Origin: Butyrivibrio sp.
Lineage (GTDB): Bacteria; Bacillota; Clostridia; Lachnospirales; Lachnospiraceae
Length of the DNA: 64,000 nucleotides
Direction: 5' to 3'
NCBI RefSeq assembly: GCF_015056685.1
Contig: NZ_SVFW01000002.1
Coordinates: forward strand, 95,093 to 159,092
Below the pieces are notes generated by a model. The model made no database searches, was not told the origin of the DNA, and saw only the letters and a list, made by a program, of their open reading frames with translations. Position numbers and translations under genes: made by a program. The stretch's first letter is position 1. Every line of letters begins with the position of its first letter. Positions 17,225-24,235 of this stretch are shown here, piece by piece.

Positions 17225-18145
17225 ATGTTACAGATTAGATCGATTGATGAAGGATTGGAGCTCTTTAAGGCTCTTGGATCTGATATAAGGGCAGAGATAA
17301 TAAAGATTCTTCTTAATGAAGGCCCATTGAACATGAATGATCTGGCGAGCAGGCTCGGAATTACAAACGGAGCCCTTACCAGCCATATAAAAAAGCTTGA
17401 GGAATGTGGAGTTGTAACTGTATCTTCCGAAGCTCCAGGACATGGCAATCAGAAAGTTTGCTCCGTCCATTTGGATAAGATCCTTATAGAGCTTCAGGAC
17501 AAGCCACAGGATGAAAATATCTACACTACAGATATCAAGGTTGGTCTTTTCTCTGATTACTCAGTATATCCAACATGCGGTCTTGCCAATTCAAGCAGAC
17601 TTATAGGTGAAGTGGATGATACCAGATATTTTGCTCATCCCGACAGATTTGAGGCAGATATACTCTGGTTTACAAAGGGGTATGTGGAGTATCTTATTCC
17701 TAATTTTGTTCCAGCCAATCAGAAGATTGATGAGATATGTATTTCTGCTGAACTTAGCTCAGAAGCACCTGGAGTTAACAATGTGTGGCCATCAGATATT
17801 TACTTCTATCTGAATGAGACTCTTTTGGGAACATGGACATCTCCCGGAGATTTTGGAGATGTTAAAGGAATATTCACACCGGACTGGTGGTTCCCTAACT
17901 GGAATCAGTATGGAATGCTTAAGATGCTGGTGATCAACCACAAAGGAACATTCATTGATGGACTTAAGATATCCGATGTGACTATTGATCAGTTTAAACT
18001 AAGCTCAAAGAGCCCGCTTAAGCTTAAACTTGAAGTCCCTGATAATGCTGAACATGTAGGAGGACTTACAATATTCGGTAAGGGCTTTGGAAACTACAAT
18101 CAGGATATAAATGTTAAGCTTGCCTATAGCCCTATAGAGCAGTAA
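17225..18145 (+). CDS. ArsR-type winged-helix regulator with C-terminal sensor domain
   Basis: A 306-residue protein; I prefer ATG 17225 to GTG 17216. Residues about 10-85 form an ArsR-like winged helix (FKALGSDIRAEIIKILL, MNDLASRLGITNGALTSHI). The remaining 215 residues are a beta-rich domain with many aromatics (PDWWFPNWNQYG), which suggests a carbohydrate ligand rather than a metal; no cysteine cluster for metal sensing is seen. It is third in the GH43 operon, 21 bases after the endo-arabinanase gene, so it is probably autoregulated through the operators at 14587-14668 and also controls the importer. The ligand is inferred to be an arabino-oligosaccharide or arabinose. Confidence 0.8.
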   Translation: MLQIRSIDEGLELFKALGSDIRAEIIKILLNEGPLNMNDLASRLGITNGALTSHIKKLEECGVVTVSSEAPGHGNQKVCSVHLDKILIELQDKPQDENIYTTDIKVGLFSDYSVYPTCGLANSSRLIGEVDDTRYFAHPDRFEADILWFTKGYVEYLIPNFVPANQKIDEICISAELSSEAPGVNNVWPSDIYFYLNETLLGTWTSPGDFGDVKGIFTPDWWFPNWNQYGMLKMLVINHKGTFIDGLKISDVTIDQFKLSSKSPLKLKLEVPDNAEHVGGLTIFGKGFGNYNQDINVKLAYSPIEQ

Positions 18146-18159
18146 AAGAGATAATAAAA

Positions 18160-18211
18160 ACGCAATATAAAAGATGCCGGTCATGTAGAGATCGGCATCT
18201 TTTTATTGCGT
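18160..18211. terminator. Bidirectional terminator between the GH43 operon and the ABC importer operon
   Basis: AAAAGATGCCG (from 18169) pairs with CGGCATCTTTT (to 18203), and outer ACGCAATA (18160-18167) pairs with TATTGCGT (18204-18211). T runs occur on both strands, serving the two convergent operons. Confidence 0.85.
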
Positions 18212-18225
18212 ATAATAAAAGCTAT

Positions 18226-19128
18226 TTATTTGATTCCGCTGATGGCGATTGACTGGATTATCATTCTCTGGAACAGGAAGAACAGTACCAGAGTTGGCAG
18301 CATTGCAATAACGGAAGCCGCCATGATAAGCGCGTAGTCGCTCTGTATTGCGTAATATGAGTTAAATGAGCGGATAACTACCTGAAGTGTCCAGTTCTTT
18401 TCACTTCTAAGGAAAATCGTTGGAGCAAGGTAATCATTCCATATTCCCATAAACCAGAGCATAAGCTGTGTTCCAAGGGCTCCCTTCATAAGAGGAAGGA
18501 AGATCTTGTAATAAATCTTAAAGTAGTTACAGCCATCAATTTTGGCAGCGTCCATAAGGTCTGATGGTATGCTGTAAAGGTTCTGTCTTAAGAAGAATAT
18601 CATGCTCACATTGCCAAAGCATCCCGGAATGATAAGCGGTGCAAGAGAGTTGGTCCAGTGAAGCTTGGTAAAAAGAACATACTGAGGAATCATTACAACG
18701 GCGAAAGGAATCATAATAGTGGCAAGGAGTGCCAGGAATAATATGTTCTTTCCTCTAAATTCCATTTTTGCAAAAGCAAATGCTGCCAGGGATGAAGTAA
18801 ATCCACCTATCAGCAGAACAGGAATTTCAACCTTTATAGTATTGAATATACCTGTGATAAACTGTCCCTTCTTTAGGACCTCAGAGTATTTTCCTATGAG
18901 GATCGGATCTGGGAAAAGAGTTAGAGATCCGGACAGGATCTGATTCTTTGTCATAAATGATGTAGCGACCATGTATACCAGAGGGAAAACCATAGTCAGG
19001 GCGAAAAGAAACAGGATGATGAAGATGATTATGTTAAAAATCCGTTCCTTGGGAGTTGTGACGCGGTCTGTCTGGTAGTCTTTTTTGCCGGCTTTATTTT
19101 TGAATAATGCAGCTGTATCCATTTTCAC
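18226..19128 (-). CDS. ABC sugar transporter permease, MalG type
   Basis: A 300-residue inner-membrane permease with six predicted spans. The ATPase-docking EAA loop is recognisable as MDAAKIDGCNYFKIYYKIFL (about residue 205), and the C-terminus ends RMIIQSIAISGIK, as is typical of MalG/LacG-like proteins. It follows the MalF-type gene by six bases on the minus strand and is the last gene of the importer operon. The cargo is probably an arabino-oligosaccharide, inferred from shared operators with the GH43 operon. Confidence 0.93.
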   Translation of the reverse strand: MKMDTAALFKNKAGKKDYQTDRVTTPKERIFNIIIFIILFLFALTMVFPLVYMVATSFMTKNQILSGSLTLFPDPILIGKYSEVLKKGQFITGIFNTIKVEIPVLLIGGFTSSLAAFAFAKMEFRGKNILFLALLATIMIPFAVVMIPQYVLFTKLHWTNSLAPLIIPGCFGNVSMIFFLRQNLYSIPSDLMDAAKIDGCNYFKIYYKIFLPLMKGALGTQLMLWFMGIWNDYLAPTIFLRSEKNWTLQVVIRSFNSYYAIQSDYALIMAASVIAMLPTLVLFFLFQRMIIQSIAISGIK

Positions 19129-19134
19129 ACCTCC

Positions 19135-20052
19135 TTAGTCTATAGTTTTTACCCATTTATCCTGGCCCCAGAAGTTGATGGCCGTGATAATGAATATGAT
19201 GATCGCAAGAATTACTGCAACGGCACTACCATAGCCAAGCTGTCCGTTTGTGAAGGCTTTTTCATACAGATAGAACACAACGGTTGCTGAGCTGTAGTTT
19301 GGTCCGCCGCTTGGAGTCATAACCTGAACTTCTACAAATACCTGGAAACCACCGATAAGTGAGGTAATGAGTACATAGAAGGTAACAGGGGATAAAAGAG
19401 GAAGAGTGATATTCCTGAATTTTTCCCATCCGTTTGCTCCGTCTATCATGGCAGCTTCATAGTAGTCCTGAGGGATATTCTGAAGTCCTGCGAGATAAAG
19501 GATGACTGTACCGCCAAGGCCTTTCCAGACCATGAAGATGATGAGGGATACTTTTACCATCTGTTCATCACCAAGCCAGTTAGGACCGTGCATTCCGGTA
19601 AGAAGCTTATAAATACCGTTTAAGAGACCGTAATCATAGTTAAATACCCATGCCCACAGGATTGAAACGGCTACAAGTGAAGAAACAACAGGGACATAGT
19701 ACATTGTAGTGAGGAATCTTTTTCCCGGAATCTTTCTGTTAAGTCCCATGGCAATAAGGATTCCAAGTATCATTCCGATGGGGATACCGATCATGTAGAT
19801 AATGGTTGTTCCCATTGATTTCCAAAACTTTACATCTGAAAAGATTTTTATGTAGTTCTGAAGTCCGACAATATTTCCCCACAGAGAGTTGATGCCGGTC
19901 CATTTACTTGTACTGGCAATTACTGCAAATACGATTGGATATGCCATGAAAAGCATAAATCCAATGAATGGAGGGGCGATAAAGAGCCATGCCCAGCGTT
20001 CCTCTCTTTTTGCCATGGCGGATCTTTGAATTTTAACTTTGTTTTTTGCCAT
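19135..20052 (-). CDS. ABC sugar transporter permease, MalF/UgpA type
   Basis: A 305-residue permease of the carbohydrate uptake CUT1 group with six predicted spans and the EAA loop DYYEAAMIDGANGWEKFRNI at about residue 205. GGAG precedes its ATG by seven bases. It pairs with the MalG-type protein encoded next. It is separated from the upstream binding-protein gene by 83 bases holding a strong hairpin, a layout that usually lowers permease expression relative to the binding protein. Confidence 0.93.
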   Translation of the reverse strand: MAKNKVKIQRSAMAKREERWAWLFIAPPFIGFMLFMAYPIVFAVIASTSKWTGINSLWGNIVGLQNYIKIFSDVKFWKSMGTTIIYMIGIPIGMILGILIAMGLNRKIPGKRFLTTMYYVPVVSSLVAVSILWAWVFNYDYGLLNGIYKLLTGMHGPNWLGDEQMVKVSLIIFMVWKGLGGTVILYLAGLQNIPQDYYEAAMIDGANGWEKFRNITLPLLSPVTFYVLITSLIGGFQVFVEVQVMTPSGGPNYSSATVVFYLYEKAFTNGQLGYGSAVAVILAIIIFIITAINFWGQDKWVKTID

Positions 20053-20076
20053 ATCTTGCTCCGATTTTAAACTTAA

Positions 20077-20105
20077 AGCCCCTCAGCAAAGTGCTATGAG
20101 GGGCT
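20077..20105 (-). terminator. Intercistronic hairpin between binding-protein and permease genes
   Basis: AGCCCCTCA (20077-20085) and TGAGGGGCT (20097-20105) are perfectly complementary with an 11-base loop. On the minus strand only TTTAAG follows, so it is more likely a partial terminator or an mRNA-end stabiliser than a full stop, giving more binding protein than permease. Confidence 0.65.
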
Positions 20106-20135
20106 CTATGTATGTGCTTTTTATGTAATGCCCTT

Positions 20136-21614
20136 TTATTTTGTTGCAGAATTCTGAAGTTCTATAGCTTCATCAAGAGCTGCCTGCATTTCAGGCTCTA
20201 CCTGGTTGAGATAATCCTGAACAGAGATATCACCATTCTTGATGTTGAATACACCTGACCAGAAAGGAGTGAACCACTCTGCATTGTATGTGTAATCTGT
20301 TTCCTGAAGGGCTGCTTCGTAGTGGTCGTTTCCATCAAAGTATCCGAAGATAACATCTACGTTTGAAGCGTAAGGAACAGTTCCGTTTGCTACAGCATCT
20401 TTGAATTCGCCATAAGCAAGATCAACAATGTTTGGAAGCTGAATTGAAGCGCCTGATGTGATACCTGAAACTTCTCTCTGTCCATCTGCATCAGTTGAAA
20501 GCTTAGCAACAAGTTCTGCGCAAAGGTCAGGATACTTTGTTGTTGCAGATACGCAGTATCCAACAGAACCCATCCATGTGTGGCTCTTGCCATCACCTGA
20601 AGGTCCAACAGGCCATCCGCAAAGGTTCCACTTATAAGGGAAAGTAGCATCATCCATGAATGCTGCAACATCCCATGTACCGCAGGCATAGAATGCAACC
20701 TGGCCATCAAGCCATCTCTGATATCCGCCAAGGGCTGTATCCTGCTCAACAGAAGGTGTAAGACCGTTCTTTGTAAGGTCTGTATAGAAAGTAAGAGCTT
20801 CTGTAAGCTGAGGGTTGTTTGCTACGTTAACTTTTGTCATATCGTCGTTTAAGAACTTAACGCCGTTAGAATAAAGGTAAGGAGTCATACCGAACTGGTC
20901 TGCATTTGCAACACCCCACTGATCGATCTCGCCGTCTCCGTCCTTATCAATTGTAAGGGCCTTGCAGACTTCGATGAACTCATCATATGTGTAAGGATTT
21001 TCAGGATCAGGATACTCAAGTCCTGCTGCATCGAAAAGATCCTGGTTGTATGCAAAAGCAAAGCATGAAAGATCCTTAGGGAAAGCATAAAGAGAACCAC
21101 TTCCGATGTTGGTTCCGTCATATCTGTAGATTTCCTGAGTTGTTCCCCAGATGCTCTTTATTGTTGCATCATCAACATAGTCATCAAGAGGAAGAACATA
21201 ACCATTATCAACATATGAACGAACTGCTGCAGGTCCAACATAGAATACATCAGGCATATCTCCGGCAGTCATGTTGGCGATCATCTTCTGGTTGTATTCA
21301 TCCTGTGTTGTTACTTCAAATACAACTTCTTTTACCTGATCCTTGTGATCTGCAACGAACTGGTCAATAAGCTTCTGGTAGATAGCTTTTTCATGCTCCT
21401 GCATGTAGAGGAATACATGAATTGTCTGATCACCTTCACCTGTAACAGTTTCTGTTGTAGATTCGGACTGTGTTTCAGCAGCTCCTGAATCAGTAGCAGT
21501 CTGTGTGTCGGCGGTAGCTTCACCAGCTTCTTCAACTGTGGTTGTGGAACATCCAGCAAGGACACCGGCGCCCATAAGGCCGGCTAAGATAATACTTAGA
21601 ACTTTCTTTTTCAT
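20136..21614 (-). CDS. ABC transporter sugar-binding lipoprotein (family 1)
   Basis: A 492-residue lipoprotein. I chose the ATG at 21614 (MKKKVLSIILAGLMGAGVLA), preceded by AGGAGG eight bases upstream, over an earlier in-frame ATG at 21650. The lipobox is VLAGC with lipidated Cys at about 21, followed by a Thr/Ser/Glu-rich tether to about residue 60. The mature part is a family 1 extracellular solute-binding protein (KLIDQFVADHKDQVKEVVFE; GDMPDVFYVGPA; DGQVAFYACGTWDVAAF). It delivers sugars to the MalF/MalG permeases encoded downstream. No ATPase gene is in the operon; a shared MsmX-type ATPase is encoded at the right end of the window. Confidence 0.95.
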   Translation of the reverse strand: MKKKVLSIILAGLMGAGVLAGCSTTTVEEAGEATADTQTATDSGAAETQSESTTETVTGEGDQTIHVFLYMQEHEKAIYQKLIDQFVADHKDQVKEVVFEVTTQDEYNQKMIANMTAGDMPDVFYVGPAAVRSYVDNGYVLPLDDYVDDATIKSIWGTTQEIYRYDGTNIGSGSLYAFPKDLSCFAFAYNQDLFDAAGLEYPDPENPYTYDEFIEVCKALTIDKDGDGEIDQWGVANADQFGMTPYLYSNGVKFLNDDMTKVNVANNPQLTEALTFYTDLTKNGLTPSVEQDTALGGYQRWLDGQVAFYACGTWDVAAFMDDATFPYKWNLCGWPVGPSGDGKSHTWMGSVGYCVSATTKYPDLCAELVAKLSTDADGQREVSGITSGASIQLPNIVDLAYGEFKDAVANGTVPYASNVDVIFGYFDGNDHYEAALQETDYTYNAEWFTPFWSGVFNIKNGDISVQDYLNQVEPEMQAALDEAIELQNSATK

Positions 21615-21615
21615 A

Positions 21616-21724
21616 GTCAATCCTCCTAAAAAAATTGTACATACGAACATCTCTTTGTGACAATTTTACAAAGAGGAGGATTGACAGTCAATAGATATTT
21701 TAGATTAATCTTAAATATTTTAAA
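21616..21724 (-). promoter_or_regulatory. Promoter, paired operators and long inverted repeat upstream of the binding-protein gene
   Basis: On the minus strand TTGACT (21691-21686) and TAAAAT (21668-21663) are 17 bases apart. Upstream lie TCTAAAATATCTA (21704-21692), abutting the -35 box, and TTTAAAATATTTA (21724-21712), exactly 20 bp away: the same motif, spacing and placement as at the GH43 operon. In addition, the Shine-Dalgarno segment AGGAGGATTGAC (21627-21616) has a perfect 12-base complement at 21685-21674, inside the promoter spacer. Confidence 0.72.
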
Positions 21725-21780
21725 TATTTGTCGTTTTATACAAAAAACTAAAGTTTTTTTTGTTAACCTATAAAAGAAGT

Positions 21781-22725
21781 TTACTCAATTTTGGTAGAGT
21801 AGATATTGGACTCAAAGAACTTATTGAATCCCTGCCAGCCTGGAGTAGTGATGTTTCCAAGGATCTCAGTGAAGGTTTCCATCTTAGCATCTGTGTTGTC
21901 AGCAAGGTTAAGTGCGACAGCTTCGATGATAGCAGGTTTCTTTGGAGAACCATATTCAAGCTCGCCGTGGTGGGCAAGTATGCAGTGCTGAAGTTCCTGC
22001 TTGAGAATAACAGGGAAGCCTTCGATTCCGCGGATCTTTTCTCCGACCATCTCGGTTCCCATTACAATATGACCAAGGAACTGGCCTTCGTCAGTGTAGT
22101 CATTTACTGGGTAGAGACTTAGCTCTTTTGTCTTACCGATATCATGGCAGATTGCAGCTGTTAAAAGAAGGTCTCTGTTAAGAGCCGGATATGCTGTGCA
22201 GTAGAAGTTACAGAGCTTTGTTACGCTGAGTGTGTGCTCTAAAAGTCCGCCGATGAAGCTGTGATGTACAGTCTTGGCAGCGCTGGATTTTCTGAAAGCA
22301 GTGATGAAAGCTTCATCCTGAATAAAGAATTCTTCCAGGAGCTTTTTGAGATATGGATTTCCAATAGTTCCGATTATTCCAAGGAGTTCTTTGTACATAA
22401 CATCGATGTCCTTGGAAGAAACAGGAAGGTAGAGAGATGGATCATACTCGCCTTCGTGGCATTTTCTGGCTCTTTTTACATTGATCTGGAGAGCTCCGTT
22501 AAAGCTTGTTACTTCCCCAAATACATCGATGTAATCTGTGTCGTCAAATTCGTCTATTCCGTCGCTGTTTGGCTCCCAGATCTTGGCATCAATAGTGCCT
22601 GTCTTGTCCTGGAGAGTTACAGAGTAGTACTCTTTTCCGTTTTTGGTTGTTGCGCTGAGCTTGTGCTTGCACATGTAGATGTCCGCAATGCGGTCACCGG
22701 GGGTTAGATCTTTGATGAACTTCAT
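21781..22725 (-). CDS. yhaM: 3'-5' exoribonuclease YhaM family protein
   Basis: A 314-residue protein with the YhaM order: an N-terminal OB-fold nucleic-acid-binding domain (about 1-95; YYSVTLQDKTGTIDAKIWEP) and an HD phosphohydrolase domain (about 140-300) with HHSFIGGLLEHTLSV and the metal-binding AAICHDIGKTKEL. The length matches the Bacillus enzyme, which trims RNA and single-stranded DNA from the 3' end. It lies 27 bases downstream of the HtrA-like gene on the same strand. A weak AT hairpin (about 21742-21760) may end transcription before the importer promoter. Confidence 0.9.
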   Translation of the reverse strand: MKFIKDLTPGDRIADIYMCKHKLSATTKNGKEYYSVTLQDKTGTIDAKIWEPNSDGIDEFDDTDYIDVFGEVTSFNGALQINVKRARKCHEGEYDPSLYLPVSSKDIDVMYKELLGIIGTIGNPYLKKLLEEFFIQDEAFITAFRKSSAAKTVHHSFIGGLLEHTLSVTKLCNFYCTAYPALNRDLLLTAAICHDIGKTKELSLYPVNDYTDEGQFLGHIVMGTEMVGEKIRGIEGFPVILKQELQHCILAHHGELEYGSPKKPAIIEAVALNLADNTDAKMETFTEILGNITTPGWQGFNKFFESNIYSTKIE

Positions 22726-22752
22726 TAAAAAACCTCATTTCTAATATTAAAT

Positions 22753-24117
22753 CTATTTAGTTGTAGAGCTTGACATTGTTGCTTCTATCTCAAGTTCTAT
22801 GTACTCATTAGGTGCCTGTCGCATGATCGTAATTGATATTACATCATCAGGGGAACAGCTCGCAAGCCTTGTTATAAGGTGGTCATAGGTATTGATATCA
22901 TAACCGTTAAAAGAAGTGATGATATCGCCGCTTTGAAGACCGGCTCTCATGGCAGGAGATCCCATCTCGGTGCTTGATATGTAAGCTCCCGAAGGGAGAT
23001 TCTGTGTATTCTGCATGTCGAGAGGAACTGTTGCGCCGTGGATTCCAAGATATGGTCTTGGCCTTGCGTTTGAAAGGTCTTCAATAAGTGGTTTTAGCTC
23101 AGTTATTCCAATGCCGCAGATCTGATTGCTCATACCTGTAGAATTGTGGGATGTATCTATTATTCCGATGACTTGTCCCTGTAAATTTATGAGAACACCG
23201 GTAGCATCGCTACTTCCGTAGATATCGGTAGTGATCAGCTTATAGCAGGAGTCTACAAGATTCATGGGACTCTTTTCTGAAGTGACAATTCCATAAGCTA
23301 TTGAGTCCTGGATCCCTATAGGGCTGCCAACAGCAATAACAGGAGAACCGGTCAGGCTTCCGGCGCTGGAACTTCCAAGCTCTGCAGGAGAAATTGTCTG
23401 CCTTGTGCCCTCTGCAAGCTGTGTTCTGCGAACAGTAAGCACGCACTGCCCTGTAATGGTGTCGATCAGACTGATTTCAGCAGTTGCGGTAGCTCCATCA
23501 CAGAAAGTTACACCGATTGACTCAGCATCAGACACAGATGCTGAAGGAACAAGAACATAAAGATTTGTGCCGTTGTCAGCAACTATGAGTCCGGAGGTGG
23601 AGCCTTTTGTCTCATAGGAATCCGTAAACCAGTTGGAGTCGCTTGAGATAGAAGTTACCTTTACGATGTTTTTCTCTACCTGAGTGGTAACCTTGCGAAG
23701 GGAAGTGATCATTTTTTCATAGTCGTAAGCGTCAAAAGAATAGGAGGCAATTGCCTGATCGATCTGATCCTTCTGACTCTCCTCAAGGCTTAAAGCTTCA
23801 CTTGCGGCTATCTGATTGTCATCTGCAAACATTTCCTCAGGAGTCAGTTCTTCGCTTGGTTTTTCCTCTGGAAAGGATATCATTTCCGGTTCATTTTCGG
23901 GATAAAGTTTGTCGCTGAAAACCGGCTGAAGTATAAGGAATGTAAGACAAGCGACCATTCCGAATATAACTGCCAGTGAAACGGTGATGACCGTGCGACG
24001 CAGAAGTTTTTTTCTATTGATAGGACGTTGTTTTATCTTTTCACTGATAAAATCAGTGTTCGCCAGATTCTCATTTTTGTTATCTTCAGGATTAAGTGGC
24101 ATTTCGTATTCCCCCAA
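22753..24117 (-). CDS. Membrane-anchored HtrA-like PDZ protein lacking the protease triad
   Basis: A 454-residue protein: cytoplasmic head with Arg/Lys run (about 1-40), one membrane span (TVITVSLAVIFGMVACLTFL), an acidic linker (about 70-125), a trypsin-like double barrel (about 140-345) and a PDZ domain (about 355-450; PRPYLGIHGATV, GSPAMRAGLQSGDIITSFNG). The fold is that of HtrA/DegP, but at the places of the triad I read VPSASVSD instead of TNNHVV, TGQCVLTV instead of TDLAVLKV, and SDATGVLIN instead of GNSGGPLLN. All three catalytic residues appear replaced, so it is probably a binding or scaffold protein. The alignment is by eye. It is divergent from mutS2. Confidence 0.82.
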   Translation of the reverse strand: MGEYEMPLNPEDNKNENLANTDFISEKIKQRPINRKKLLRRTVITVSLAVIFGMVACLTFLILQPVFSDKLYPENEPEMISFPEEKPSEELTPEEMFADDNQIAASEALSLEESQKDQIDQAIASYSFDAYDYEKMITSLRKVTTQVEKNIVKVTSISSDSNWFTDSYETKGSTSGLIVADNGTNLYVLVPSASVSDAESIGVTFCDGATATAEISLIDTITGQCVLTVRRTQLAEGTRQTISPAELGSSSAGSLTGSPVIAVGSPIGIQDSIAYGIVTSEKSPMNLVDSCYKLITTDIYGSSDATGVLINLQGQVIGIIDTSHNSTGMSNQICGIGITELKPLIEDLSNARPRPYLGIHGATVPLDMQNTQNLPSGAYISSTEMGSPAMRAGLQSGDIITSFNGYDINTYDHLITRLASCSPDDVISITIMRQAPNEYIELEIEATMSSSTTK

Positions 24118-24235
24118 TAAACATTTAACTTATTATAGACGTTTTTATAGGTTAAATCTAGCCATGAGGGGGTATAAATGATAAACTGTACTTTGGGTAA
24201 TTATGTAAAAAAGCATATGTTAAGGACTAGTATTT

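Noticed and set aside
21616..21685. A riboswitch controlling the sugar-binding-protein gene
   Set aside because: The complementary arm lies between the -35 and -10 boxes of the best promoter, so it would not be transcribed from it, and no known riboswitch fold is recognisable.
22753..24117. Annotating the HtrA-like protein as an active serine protease
   Set aside because: The GNSGG serine motif and the His and Asp motifs are all absent at the expected places.
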